A program made the position numbers and the translations under genes. Of a DNA stretch of 64,000 nucleotides, positions 8,703-17,623 are shown one piece after another. Under the pieces are notes generated by a model, which was not told where the DNA came from, made no database searches, and saw only the letters and a list, made by a program, of their open reading frames with translations. Within the stretch, counting starts at the first letter, position 1. Every line of letters starts with the position of its first letter. The stretch covers positions 186,001 through 250,000 of the forward strand of contig NZ_BDCA01000007.1 in NCBI RefSeq assembly GCF_001613265.1, written 5' to 3'. Source of the stretch: Nocardia vermiculata NBRC 100427 (GTDB lineage Bacteria > Actinomycetota > Actinomycetes > Mycobacteriales > Mycobacteriaceae).

Positions 8703-8900
8703 GTGAGTGAGTGCACCGTGCACATCGGCCTCGAGGACGTGGAGGCGGCAGGGGCCCACAGGCGTGTCGCTACCATCAGGGATGTGTGTTCCCTCGTCAC
8801 CCGCATCGCCTCCACACATGTGCGCACGTCGCACGCCTGTCCGGCAGTGCCCGGTGTCGCCTCCCGGCCGGCCCGGCCCGACACGGTGGCAGCGCGGTGA
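8703..8900 (+). CDS. small ORF between riboswitch and metX, possible Cys-containing leader peptide
   Basis: A 65-codon frame starting at GTG 8703 with AGGAG 6 bases upstream and ending in TGA 8898-8900, which overlaps the metX GTG in a GTGA junction. I recognise no domain. It holds three Cys. A second, in-frame GTG (8784) is preceded by TACCAT (8771-8776) and a 7-base gap, the layout of a leaderless transcript. That 38-residue product ([20 protein letters not shown]...) has the general look of short leader peptides ahead of actinobacterial sulfur genes. Either way the overlap should couple metX translation to it. The frame could also be a remnant of a lost gene. Confidence 0.5.
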   Translation: MSECTVHIGLEDVEAAGAHRRVATIRDVCSLVTRIASTHVRTSHACPAVPGVASRPARPDTVAAR

Positions 8901-10063
8901 CCGTGAGTATCGAATCGAACGCGTCCCGCACCGGCGCCGCGGCGCTACTGCCCCCCGCCGGCGGGCAACTGGGAACCGTGACGATCGGCGACGTGCGGCT
9001 GGAGAACGGCGCCCTCGTCCCCGGCGTCGAACTGGCAGTACAGCGCTGGGGTGAACTGTCCCCCGAACTGGACAATGTGGTGCTTGTCGAACATGCGCTG
9101 ACCGGCGATTCCCACGTCAGCGCGAACCTCGACGATCCGCAGTCCGCACCCGGCTGGTGGGAGGGGCTGGTCGGCCCGGGAGCTCCGCTCGACACCGACC
9201 GCTGGTGCGTCGTCGCGACGAATGTCATCGGCGGCTGCCAGGGCAGCACCGGGCCCGCGTCCCTCGCACCGGACGGTAAGCCGTGGGGTAACCGATTCCC
9301 CGAAACCTCGATCCGCGATCAGGTCACCGCCGAGGTGGCACTGCTGGACCGGCTCGGCATCGACCGCGTCGCGGCGGCCGTCGGCGGTTCCATGGGCGGT
9401 ATGCGGGTGCTCGAGTGGATGGTCGGCTATCCCGATCGGCTCGACGCCGCTCTCGTACTGGCGGTAGGTGCCCGCGCCACCGCCGACCAGATCGGCACCC
9501 AGACCACCCAGATCGCGGCGATAAAATCCGATCCGGACTGGCAGGACGGCAACTATCACGGCACCGGCCGCAGCCCCCGCGCCGGCCTCGGGGTCGCACG
9601 GCGGATCGCACATCTGAGCTACCGCACCGAATTCGAGCTCGACCACCGCTTCGCCAACTCGCCGCAGGGCGAGGAGGATCCGTGGAACGGCGGCCGGTAC
9701 GCGGTGCAGAGCTATCTGGAACACCAGGCCACGAAGCTGGTGGCCCGATTCGATGCGGCCACCTACATCCTGCTCACCGAGGCCATGAACCGGCACGACG
9801 TGGGCCGCGGCCGCGGCGGCATCGAGGCCGCGCTGGCCTCCACCCCGGTTCCGTGTGTGGTGGGCGGTGTCGACTCCGATCGGCTGTACCCGCTGCGGAC
9901 CCAGCAGGAACTGGCCGAGCTGCTGCCCGGCTGCAAGGGCCTGGAAGTGGTGCACTCCCGCGACGGGCACGACGGGTTCCTCACCGAATTCGACGCGATC
10001 GCGAAACTGCTCGAACAGACGATGGCCCTGGCACGGGCCGCGAAGGACGCCCGCGAATCCTGA
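8897..10063 (+). CDS. metX: homoserine O-acetyltransferase
   Basis: A 388-residue alpha/beta-hydrolase-fold acyltransferase that acetylates L-homoserine with acetyl-CoA for methionine synthesis (called metA in M. tuberculosis). The nucleophile elbow is G-G-S-M-G-G, with Ser at about residue 165; [13 protein letters not shown] forms the first turn, and the catalytic Asp ([10 protein letters not shown]) and His (SRDGHDGF) are near the C-terminus. I use GTG 8897, which overlaps the stop of the small ORF. The upstream SAM-IV riboswitch fits the function. Unlike the M. tuberculosis order, no metY/metC gene lies between icd and metX. Confidence 0.96.
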   Translation: MTVSIESNASRTGAAALLPPAGGQLGTVTIGDVRLENGALVPGVELAVQRWGELSPELDNVVLVEHALTGDSHVSANLDDPQSAPGWWEGLVGPGAPLDTDRWCVVATNVIGGCQGSTGPASLAPDGKPWGNRFPETSIRDQVTAEVALLDRLGIDRVAAAVGGSMGGMRVLEWMVGYPDRLDAALVLAVGARATADQIGTQTTQIAAIKSDPDWQDGNYHGTGRSPRAGLGVARRIAHLSYRTEFELDHRFANSPQGEEDPWNGGRYAVQSYLEHQATKLVARFDAATYILLTEAMNRHDVGRGRGGIEAALASTPVPCVVGGVDSDRLYPLRTQQELAELLPGCKGLEVVHSRDGHDGFLTEFDAIAKLLEQTMALARAAKDARES

Positions 10064-10067
10064 GCGG

Positions 10068-10436
10068 CTAGCCCACGCCGAGGCTGCTGATCGTCACCGA
10101 CAGCACGACGATCGCACCGCCGAGCACGGTGTAGGCACCGACATCGAACGGCCGGCTCCGCACCGCCAGCAGCCCCACCCGAGCCGGCGGCAGGCACAGC
10201 CGGAACGCGGCAGCGAGCAGCGTCGCCCCGCCGATGAAGAACGCCCCGCGCCGCCACCGGTCCTGCGCCACGAACACCACCGCGACCAGCATTACCACGG
10301 CAACGAGCAGCATCGGCAGATGAACCTGGAAAAACCGGTTCATCGGGCTGGACTGCTGCGGCTCGGCGGCGGGTGCATCGGTCACGGGTGCGATTGTCGC
10401 ACTCACCCCTCCGGGTCGTCGGCCTGGTGTGGTCAT
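10068..10436 (-). CDS. DUF3017-type small membrane protein
   Basis: A 122-residue protein with three predicted membrane helices (about residues 52-70, 79-98 and 101-121) after a Pro/Ala-rich, soluble N-terminus. It matches what I know of actinobacterial DUF3017 proteins. No function is known. I choose ATG 10436; the open frame continues through the start of the divergent trmL gene, which argues against a longer protein. Its start is only 15 bases from the trmL start on the other strand, so the two promoters must overlap each other's coding sequence. It converges on metX with a 4-base gap. Confidence 0.72.
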   Translation of the reverse strand: MTTPGRRPGGVSATIAPVTDAPAAEPQQSSPMNRFFQVHLPMLLVAVVMLVAVVFVAQDRWRRGAFFIGGATLLAAAFRLCLPPARVGLLAVRSRPFDVGAYTVLGGAIVVLSVTISSLGVG

Positions 10437-10451
10437 CGGTACCGTCTCGGT

Positions 10452-10916
10452 GTGCTCAAGCTGGTGTTCTTCGAACCGCGTATCCCCCCGAATACCGGTA
10501 ATGCGATCCGTCTGGTGGCAGGTACGGGCTGCGAACTGCATCTGATCGAGCCGCTCGGGTTCGATCTGTCGGAGCCGAAGCTGCGGCGCGCCGGGCTGGA
10601 CTATCACGACCTCGCGATGGTCACCGTGCACGAGAACCTCGCCGCCGCCTGGAAGGCGATGCAGCCCGAACGGGTCTTCGCGTTCACCACCCAGGGCACC
10701 ACCCGCAACACCGACATCTCCTATCGCGCCGGTGATGTCCTGCTGTTCGGACCGGAACCGACCGGCCTACCGCCCGAGGTGCTGGCCGATCCGCATCTCA
10801 CCGAGCAAGTACGCATCCCGATGCTTCCGGGCCGCCGGTCGATGAATCTGTCCAATGCGGCAGCGGTCGCGGTCTACGAAGCATGGCGACAGCTGGGGTT
10901 CCCCGGGGCGGTGTAG
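10452..10916 (+). CDS. trmL: tRNA (cytidine/uridine-34-2'-O)-methyltransferase
   Basis: A 154-residue SPOUT methyltransferase that 2'-O-methylates the wobble base of certain leucine tRNAs using SAM. The family pattern is plain: FFEPRIPPNTGNAIRL at the start, LLFGPEPTGLP in the middle, and the knot motif I-P-M-L-P-G-R-R-S-M-N-L-S-N near residue 120-135. The start is GTG 10452. A TACCGT box (10440-10445) lies 6 bases before it with no Shine-Dalgarno, so the mRNA may be leaderless. Confidence 0.93.
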   Translation: MLKLVFFEPRIPPNTGNAIRLVAGTGCELHLIEPLGFDLSEPKLRRAGLDYHDLAMVTVHENLAAAWKAMQPERVFAFTTQGTTRNTDISYRAGDVLLFGPEPTGLPPEVLADPHLTEQVRIPMLPGRRSMNLSNAAAVAVYEAWRQLGFPGAV

Positions 10917-11135
10917 GAACGCCACACGCGCCCTGAGCGGCAGCACCGGCCGGACTGCGCTGTCCTCTCCGACACCTCCGACACCGTCCCGAATGGCAAT
11001 GGCGCAGCTATTCTGAGGTTCGGCGGCTCACAATAGAGGTAGGTGACTAGATGCCTGCGAACGATCACGCATCGAGCAAGCCGGCAGCGGTGGCGGCTCG
11101 TCCGGACGTGCGGTTCGATATCTCGCTCGGCTGAG

Positions 11136-11912
11136 ATGACGACATCGGACGATTCGGCTCCGGCAGTCGGCCGGAGGCATTCGACGCGGGCGCGCAGTAT
11201 CGCCCATGCCGTGTGGTCCTATGTCCGCCGGGCACCGGGCACCTTCGTCTGGTTGGCCATCCTGCTGATCACGACCACGGTGCTGAACCAGCTGTCTCCG
11301 GAACTCACCCGCGAGGTGCTCGGCAATCGTTCGACGAATCTGCACCACCTGAGTGAGGACCCGCTTCACGTGCTGGTCGCCAGTGCGCTCTGGCTGCCCG
11401 GCGAACAGACCTGGTACTGGTCGTGGATCTGGTATGCATTGCTGTTCAACATTTTCCATGTTCCCGCCGAACGATGGCTGGGCACACTGCGCTGGCTCGC
11501 CGTCGTGGTGATCGCGCACGTGGGCGCCACCTATCTCAGCGAGGGAATCCTCTCCTGGGAGATCCACCACGGCGACGCGCCCGCGGGAGATATGTTCACG
11601 CTGGACGTGGGGGTCAGTTATGCCCTCGCGGGCGTGGTCGCGATGCTGGCGTACCGGATCCCGCGGCCGTGGCGTTTCACTTACGCCGCGGCGGTCCTGA
11701 TCTGGTATGCGATCCCACTGCTGTTCGACCAGGACTTCACCGACGTCGGACACTTCACCGCGGTGTTGATCGGATTCGCCTGCTACCCGCTGGCCCTCGG
11801 ACGGCCGGGCGCCGGGAAGCTGCCCGGCCCGGACCGACTCGGTCGGCGAGCGAGCCCACGCCCCCGGGCAACCCGGCCGCGGTACGGCTGGTCGCGTGCC
11901 CGCCGGGACTGA
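11136..11912 (+). CDS. rhomboid-like integral membrane protein
   Basis: A 258-residue protein with about six membrane helices and a basic tail. It shows rhomboid-style placement of a Ser in DVGVSYALAG and a His in DVGHFTAVLIGF, which would be the Ser-His dyad of an intramembrane protease. The classical G-x-S-G is altered (Ser followed by Tyr), so activity is uncertain. Translation probably starts at ATG 11136 (MTTSDDSAP); the frame is open upstream but the N-terminal extension looks non-coding. No neighbour suggests a substrate. Confidence 0.72.
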   Translation: MTTSDDSAPAVGRRHSTRARSIAHAVWSYVRRAPGTFVWLAILLITTTVLNQLSPELTREVLGNRSTNLHHLSEDPLHVLVASALWLPGEQTWYWSWIWYALLFNIFHVPAERWLGTLRWLAVVVIAHVGATYLSEGILSWEIHHGDAPAGDMFTLDVGVSYALAGVVAMLAYRIPRPWRFTYAAAVLIWYAIPLLFDQDFTDVGHFTAVLIGFACYPLALGRPGAGKLPGPDRLGRRASPRPRATRPRYGWSRARRD

Positions 11913-11943
11913 TCCCCAACGGGTCGCGCGGCATCGCGAGGAG

Positions 11944-12174
11944 CTAATCGTCGATGTCGAAGCGCTTGAAACGCGAGGTGGCCCCGGCGGTGAGGCGCAC
12001 TGCGGATTTCGGCACCCCGTAGTGGCGGGCGAGCAGTTCGATGGCGGCCTTGTTCGCTTTGCCCTCCACTGCGGGCGCCCGCACATACAGCTGCAGGGTG
12101 CCGTCCTCGAGGGTCTCGACGAGTGGGCCCTTACGGCTGTTGGGTTTGATCGTGGCGCGGACGATGGTCGGCAC
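11944..12174 (-). CDS. DUF167 / YggU-family small protein
   Basis: A 76-residue protein of the UPF0235 (DUF167) family. It shows the conserved I-K-P-N-S-R-K-G near the N-terminus, then LYVRAPAVEGKANKAAIELLA and a C-terminal S-x-F-K-R-F-D-I. The family is widespread and its biochemical role is unknown. GTG at 12174 has AGGAG 8 bases upstream, which sets the start well inside the longer open frame. It converges on the rhomboid-like gene. Confidence 0.88.
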   Translation of the reverse strand: MPTIVRATIKPNSRKGPLVETLEDGTLQLYVRAPAVEGKANKAAIELLARHYGVPKSAVRLTAGATSRFKRFDIDD

Positions 12175-12677
12175 GGGCTGCTCCTGGAGTGTCTGCCGGG
12201 ATGCCGTTCTCGCGGCTGTGCCCTCGCAGGATAGCGGCCGGGCCCTGACGACACTCCCCGGACGAGCACCGACCACCGACCGTGAACACGATCCTGTCGG
12301 TCGCACCACACATCCCCTCCGTGAGCGGTGCGACCGATCCTGCCGGGGCACATTTCCGTTCCACGACCGGGCAGCAGCTCACCCCGGATCGGCGGACCAC
12401 GTGGATGTGCTTGTACCGCAACATATTTTCCGCGCCGATACCGGGCAACCGCAGCGAATGCGAGGACGCCGGCCCCCGGCGCAGCCGGAGGGACCCGAGT
12501 AGCGATGATGACGACGACTGACACAGATAGCGTTCACACTTCCCCCTTGCCGATTCCGGACAATTGATCCGAATTGAAACACTTTCCCCCCGAGCACCTT
12601 TCAAACAATATCCACATCGGACACCGATGTCACCAGTACGCCCGCATCCGCACCCCGTTCGCGAGAATGCACTCCAC
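12175..12677. other. gene-poor spacer between dnaE2 and the DUF167 gene
   Basis: About 500 bases downstream of dnaE2. Open frames exist on both strands but read as Cys/Arg/Ser-rich shadow sequence with no start signal. The part at 12530-12630 is less GC-rich than the rest. I see no hairpin strong enough to call a terminator. Confidence 0.6.
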
Positions 12678-15600
12678 TCAACGGAAATCGCGAGACCTCG
12701 ACGGCATCCGCAACTCCATCGGCTGGACATGGTCGGCCATGATGCTCACCACCCCCTCCGCATTCTGTACCCGGCCCCGGATCAGCAGCGCGGGCGCTCC
12801 TTGCACGATGCGGCGATAGCGACGCCACAACCCCACCGAGCAGACCACATTCACCATGCCCGTCTCGTCCTCCAGATTGAGGAAGGTGACACCGGAGGCC
12901 GTGGCCGGGCGCTGCCGGTGGGTGACCGCGCCGCCCACCAGAACCTTCGAACCGTCGGCCACGGCAAGTAGCTGATTCGCGGGCACCACACCGAGTTCGT
13001 CCAGGCGTGAGCGCAGGAACTCGGTCGGATAGCTACCGGGTGAGACCCCGGTGGCCCATACATCCGCGGCCGCCATTTCCAGTGCGCTCATACCGGGCAG
13101 TGCCGGCGCGTCGGTGACGGCGCCGGTTCCGGGCAGGCGGTCGGCACGTTCCCCCGCCGCGGCACCGGCCGCCCACAGGGCCTGCCGCCGGCTCGTACCG
13201 GTTTCCGCCGCGCCATCGGACGATTCGGGACCGATACTGTCGAGCGCACCGGCAGTGGCGAGGGCCTCGGCCTGCGGCACAGTCAGCTCGACCCGTCCGG
13301 TCAGGTCCAGGAACGAGGTGAACGGACCGGCTGCGCGCGCCGCGACGATCTGCTCGGCCACAGCGTCGCCGATATGCCGGATCGAGGACAATCCCAGCCG
13401 GACCCGGCTGCCGTCCCCTTCCAGGGTCGCCCCCACGAGGCTGTGATTGACGTCGGGCCCGTGCACCACCACGCCGTGCCGCCGGGCATCGGCCACCAGC
13501 GATTGTGGTGAATAGAAGCCCATCGGCTGCGCATTCAGCAGGCCCGCGCAGAAGGCCGCGGGATGATGCAGCTTGAACCAGGCCGAATAGAATACGAGCG
13601 CGGCGAAACTCTGTGAATGACTTTCCGGGAAACCGAAATTGGCGAATGCGTAGATCTTCTCGTAGATGCGGTCGGCAAGTTCCCCGGTGATGCCGTGCAG
13701 CTCGTGCATTCCCTGATAGAAGCGTTCCCGTAAGCGTTCCATGCGCTCCGGCGACCGCTTCGACCCCATCGCCCGGCGCAGCTGATCGGCCTCGGCCGCG
13801 GTGAAGCCCGCGATATCGACCGCCATCTGCATGAGTTGCTCCTGGAACAACGGAATCCCGAGTGTCCGGGCCAGCGAGCTCTCCAGCGCAGGATGGTCGA
13901 GGATCACCTCGTCGCGGCCGTTGCGGCGCCGGATATACGGATGCACCGAACCACCCTGAATGGGGCCGGGACGGATCAGCGCGACCTCGACGACCAGATC
14001 GTAGAAACCTCGCGGGCGCAGCCGCGGCAGGGTGGCCATCTGCGCCCTCGACTCCACCTGGAACACCCCCACCGAATCCGCTCGGGACAACATCTCGTAG
14101 ACGGCGGGCTCGGTGAGATCCAGTGCGTGCAGTTCGACCGCGACGCCTTCGTGTTCGCGTACCAGGTCGATCATGTAGTGCAGTGCCGACAACATGCCCA
14201 GGCCGAGCATGTCGAATTTCACCAAACCTACTGCGGCACAATCGTCCTTGTCCCACTGCAGCACACTGCGCCCGGACATGCGCGCCCACTCCACGGGACA
14301 GACATCGGCGATCGGACGATCACAGATGACCATGCCGCCGGAATGAATGCCGAGATGCCGGGGCAGCCCTTCGATCTCGCCGGCCAGCTGCAGTACCCGC
14401 TCCGGAATATCGGTATGCGTTTCGGTGGCGACCCCGGACCAGCGGCTCACCTGTTTACTGAACGCATCCTGCCGACCGGGAGAAAACCCCAGGGCCCGCG
14501 CGGCATCGCGTACCGCGGACTTTCCCCGATAGGTGATCACGTTGGCGACCTGGGCCGCATATTCCCGGCCGTATTTGTTGTAGACGTGCTGAATCGCCTC
14601 TTCCCGGCGATCGGATTCGATATCGATATCGATATCGGGCGGACCGTCCCGCTCGGGAGACAGGAACCGTTCGAACAGCAGGTCGTTGGCCACCGGATCC
14701 ACATTCGTGATGCCGATCGCGTAGCAGACCGCGGAATTGGCCGCCGAACCCCGCCCCTGACACAGGATGTCGTTGTTCCGGCAGAAGTCGACGATATCGT
14801 GCACCACCAGGAAATAGCCGGGGAAGTTCAGTTCGGTGATGATGCGCAGCTCGTGTTCGAGCTGGCGGTAGGCCTTCGGATTCCCCTGTGGCGGGCCATA
14901 TCTGCGGTGCGCCCCGATCAGCGTCAGCTCACGCAGCCAGGAGTTCTCGTCGTGGCCGTCGGGCACGTCGAACGGCGGTAGTTGCGGGGCGATCAGGCGC
15001 AGATCGAACCCACATTCGCGAGCCAGCTCGGCCGCGCCGGTCACCGCCCGCGGGCAGTCGGCGAACAAACGCGCCATTTCCGCACCCGAACGCAGATGTG
15101 CGCCGCCGGTGGGCGGTAACCATCCGGCGAGCTCGTCCAGGCTGCGGCGGGCCCGGATCGCCGCCATCGCCATCGCCCGGCGCCGCTGACTCGGAGTGGC
15201 GAAATGTGCTGCGGTAGTGGCGACTACCGGAATCCGCAGCCGGTCGGCGAGCGCGATCAGGCGGCTGTTGCGTTCATCGTCGGTGGGCACGCCGTGATGG
15301 GTGAGTTCGACACTCACCCGATCGCGGCCGAAACGATCCATCAGATCCCGCAGCGCGGCCTCCGCCTCGGCGTCACCGCGTTCGAGTGCTCGTCGTACCT
15401 GCCCTTTGCGACAGCCGGTGAGGATGTGCCAGTGCCCGTCCGCCGCCGCGGCGAGCCGGTCCGGGTCGTAGCGCAGGATCCCCTTCTCACCGGCGACCAT
15501 GTGCGCGGCCGACATTTCCCGTGACAACCGCCGATAGCCTTCCTGCCCGCGCGCCAGCACCAGCAGATGCGGTCCGGCCGGGTCCGGTGCCCCGGTACGC

Positions 15601-16043
15601 GGTTGCGAATCGGTCATCGGCGCGGAGTCGAGCAGTGCGGCCGGACCGGATTCCTCGCGGTACTCCCCCAGCGACAGTTCCGCACCGAACACCGTCGGCA
15701 GTCCCCATTCGGCGGCGGCCTCGGCGAACCGGACCACCCCGTAGAAACCGTTGTGATCGGTGAGCGCCAACGCCTCGAGCCCCAGCCGCACCGCCTCCTC
15801 CACCAGCTCCTCCGGCTGTGCGGCGCCGTCGAGAAAGCTGTACCCGGAATGAGCATGCAGCTCGGCATACGGCACCACGGGGCTCTCGAGCGCCGACTGC
15901 GGGCCCGCCCGGTACGCACCACGGGTCCGCGACCATGCCGGACTGTCGCCACCGTCCCCCGGCGGCTCCGCCCCGCGACCGGGCAGACCGGAGAGCACCC
16001 GCTCCATCTCCGCCCAGGTCGGCGGACCGTTGCCCCAGCCCAT
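12678..16043 (-). CDS. dnaE2: error-prone DNA polymerase III alpha subunit DnaE2 (ImuC)
   Basis: A 1121-residue C-family polymerase for damage-induced translesion synthesis, working with ImuA' and ImuB and the beta clamp. Order of parts: PHP domain (AELHAHSGYSFLDGA, about residues 60-75), palm with the catalytic Asp cluster (PDIDIDIESDRR, near 475-486), fingers (FANFGFPESHSQSF), and a C-terminal OB fold (VLVGGAVTHRQRP). The length fits DnaE2 (about 1,080) rather than DnaE1. I start it at ATG 16043 (MGWGNGPPTWAEMERV) because AGAGG lies upstream and a LexA box occupies 16060-16075, inside the longer open frame. SOS-controlled. Confidence 0.95.
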   Translation of the reverse strand: MGWGNGPPTWAEMERVLSGLPGRGAEPPGDGGDSPAWSRTRGAYRAGPQSALESPVVPYAELHAHSGYSFLDGAAQPEELVEEAVRLGLEALALTDHNGFYGVVRFAEAAAEWGLPTVFGAELSLGEYREESGPAALLDSAPMTDSQPRTGAPDPAGPHLLVLARGQEGYRRLSREMSAAHMVAGEKGILRYDPDRLAAAADGHWHILTGCRKGQVRRALERGDAEAEAALRDLMDRFGRDRVSVELTHHGVPTDDERNSRLIALADRLRIPVVATTAAHFATPSQRRRAMAMAAIRARRSLDELAGWLPPTGGAHLRSGAEMARLFADCPRAVTGAAELARECGFDLRLIAPQLPPFDVPDGHDENSWLRELTLIGAHRRYGPPQGNPKAYRQLEHELRIITELNFPGYFLVVHDIVDFCRNNDILCQGRGSAANSAVCYAIGITNVDPVANDLLFERFLSPERDGPPDIDIDIESDRREEAIQHVYNKYGREYAAQVANVITYRGKSAVRDAARALGFSPGRQDAFSKQVSRWSGVATETHTDIPERVLQLAGEIEGLPRHLGIHSGGMVICDRPIADVCPVEWARMSGRSVLQWDKDDCAAVGLVKFDMLGLGMLSALHYMIDLVREHEGVAVELHALDLTEPAVYEMLSRADSVGVFQVESRAQMATLPRLRPRGFYDLVVEVALIRPGPIQGGSVHPYIRRRNGRDEVILDHPALESSLARTLGIPLFQEQLMQMAVDIAGFTAAEADQLRRAMGSKRSPERMERLRERFYQGMHELHGITGELADRIYEKIYAFANFGFPESHSQSFAALVFYSAWFKLHHPAAFCAGLLNAQPMGFYSPQSLVADARRHGVVVHGPDVNHSLVGATLEGDGSRVRLGLSSIRHIGDAVAEQIVAARAAGPFTSFLDLTGRVELTVPQAEALATAGALDSIGPESSDGAAETGTSRRQALWAAGAAAGERADRLPGTGAVTDAPALPGMSALEMAAADVWATGVSPGSYPTEFLRSRLDELGVVPANQLLAVADGSKVLVGGAVTHRQRPATASGVTFLNLEDETGMVNVVCSVGLWRRYRRIVQGAPALLIRGRVQNAEGVVSIMADHVQPMELRMPSRSRDFR

Positions 16044-16059
16044 ACCAGCACCTCTCGAC

Positions 16060-16075
16060 TCGAACATACTTTCGA
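16060..16075 (-). promoter_or_regulatory. LexA (SOS) box of dnaE2
   Basis: TCGAAC-ATAC-TTTCGA differs by one base from the mycobacterial/actinobacterial LexA consensus TCGAAC-N4-GTTCGA. It lies 17 bases before the chosen dnaE2 start, where LexA would block the promoter until DNA damage. Confidence 0.82.
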
Positions 16076-16142
16076 CATCGATCGTAGCCGCCGAGTCCGA
16101 CACGTGGGTTCGACCGGTTACGCGCGGGAGAGCTCACCGCGC

Positions 16143-17525
16143 TCAACGGCGCCGGACATATTTCGCACCCACCGCCGCGGCGGCCAGCAGCGCCACCGCC
16201 GCGGTCATCAACGAGGTCTGCAGACCACCGAGGAAGTCACCGGCCACCAGCCCGCCGAATACCGCGACACCGACTGCACCCCCGACCTGCCGGGCCGTGT
16301 TCAACTGCGCGGAGGCCACACCGGCATATTCGGCCGGTACCGCCTCCATCACCGCGCTGGTCATCGCCGGGACGACGGTTCCGGCGCCGAAGCCGACCGG
16401 AATCGTCGCCATGCAGATCAGCCACAGCGGAGCTTGCGCACCGGCGAACAGCAGCGCCAGCAGTCCCGCGGCGAAGGCGATCTGACCACCGACTATCGGC
16501 AGTCGCGGGCCGAGCGCGGCGGTGATCCGGCCGCCGAGCAGGTTCGCCGTCAGCGCCGCGAAACTCATCGGCAGGAAGACCAGACCGGTCACCAGCGCCG
16601 AGTTGCCACCCAGTTCCTGCAGGAACAACGACAGCAGGAAGACGATGCCGTAGTAGGCGAAGTTCTGTACGAAACCGACGACCGAAGCGGCCGAGAAGGT
16701 CGACCCGGTGAACAGCGACAGCGGCAGCATCGGGTCCTCGACCCGGCTCTCCCACCGGGCGAAGAAGGCGATACCGGCCGTGGCCGCGAGCAGAGCAGTG
16801 AGCACCGGCAGCGAGGTCCAGCCCTGGTGGCCGCCCTCGATCAGGCCGTAGGTGAGGCCGCACAGCGACAGCACCACCGTGACCTGACCGACCGGGTCGA
16901 TCCGCCGGGCGGAACCGAGGGGCGCCGAAGCCGCCCGAGTCGTGGCCAGCAACCCCAGCGCACCGATCACCAGATTCACCAGGAACAGCGACCGCCAGCC
17001 GAGGGTCACCAGCAGCACCCCGCCGATCACCGGACCGGCCGCCACCGCCGCACCACCCGCGGCCGCCCACAGACCGACCGCATGGGCGCGCCGGGTGGGA
17101 TCGTCGTATGCGTGCCGCACCATCGCCAGGGAGGCCGGGAGCTGGAACGCCGCCCCGAGTCCCTGCGCGAACCGGGCCGCGATCAACATCGCCGGGGAGG
17201 TCGCCAGCCCGCAGATCAGTGAGGCGAGGATGAACAACACCAGGCCCGCGGTGAACGCCCGGCGCGCGCCGATCCGGTCGGCCAGCGTTCCGCCGATCAG
17301 CTGGAACGCAGCGAAGACCAGGGTGTAGCTGTCCACCACCCATTGCAATTGACTCAGCCCCGCGCCGAGCTGGTCACCCAGCGTGGGCAGTGCGACGTTC
17401 ACGATGGTCGCGTCCAGACTCACCATCAGGAATCCGAAGGAGGCCGCGAACAAGGTCCATCGGGCCCGCGCCGGCGAGGTGCCGGTCTCGATGCCGGTGC
17501 CGGGAAGGATGACGGTTGTACTCAC
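16143..17525 (-). CDS. MFS transporter, DHA2 (EmrB/QacA) multidrug type
   Basis: A 460-residue, roughly 14-helix proton-driven exporter. The helix-1 motif S-L-D-A-T-I-V-N-V-A-L-P is diagnostic of the 14-helix DHA2 branch, followed by D-R-I-G-A-R-R after helix 2 and a G-rich antiporter motif in helix 5. I use GTG 17525; the frame is open to 17576 without a better signal. It is divergent from an MmyB-type regulator, which probably controls it. The substrate is unknown but likely a toxic or antibiotic compound. Confidence 0.9.
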   Translation of the reverse strand: MSTTVILPGTGIETGTSPARARWTLFAASFGFLMVSLDATIVNVALPTLGDQLGAGLSQLQWVVDSYTLVFAAFQLIGGTLADRIGARRAFTAGLVLFILASLICGLATSPAMLIAARFAQGLGAAFQLPASLAMVRHAYDDPTRRAHAVGLWAAAGGAAVAAGPVIGGVLLVTLGWRSLFLVNLVIGALGLLATTRAASAPLGSARRIDPVGQVTVVLSLCGLTYGLIEGGHQGWTSLPVLTALLAATAGIAFFARWESRVEDPMLPLSLFTGSTFSAASVVGFVQNFAYYGIVFLLSLFLQELGGNSALVTGLVFLPMSFAALTANLLGGRITAALGPRLPIVGGQIAFAAGLLALLFAGAQAPLWLICMATIPVGFGAGTVVPAMTSAVMEAVPAEYAGVASAQLNTARQVGGAVGVAVFGGLVAGDFLGGLQTSLMTAAVALLAAAAVGAKYVRRR

Positions 17526-17557
17526 CCGACCAGCATCGATCGCGGCGACGGCACCGG

Positions 17558-17592
17558 ACAATAGCCGAGGGTGCACCTGCCAGGGCTACCCT
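17558..17592. promoter_or_regulatory. divergent promoter region of MFS and MmyB-type regulator
   Basis: A -10-like TATTGT reads leftwards (17563-17558) toward the MFS gene and TACCCT (17587-17592) reads rightwards toward the regulator, 23 bases apart. Between them lies GTGCAC inside AGGGTGCACCT, a short palindrome that could be the regulator's operator. No experimentally known site is matched. Confidence 0.35.
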
Positions 17593-17623
17593 GAGAGCGG
17601 CCCGACGCCGGTAGGAGGACGAC

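Noticed and set aside
12131..12730. 199-codon minus-strand frame in the dnaE2/DUF167 spacer
   Set aside because: Cys/Ser/Arg-rich, overlaps both neighbours, no start signal and no recognisable motif; treated as spacer.
15567..17222. 551-codon plus-strand frame spanning the dnaE2 5' end and the DHA2 transporter
   Set aside because: It crosses two real genes in antisense and is dominated by Arg, Gln and His.
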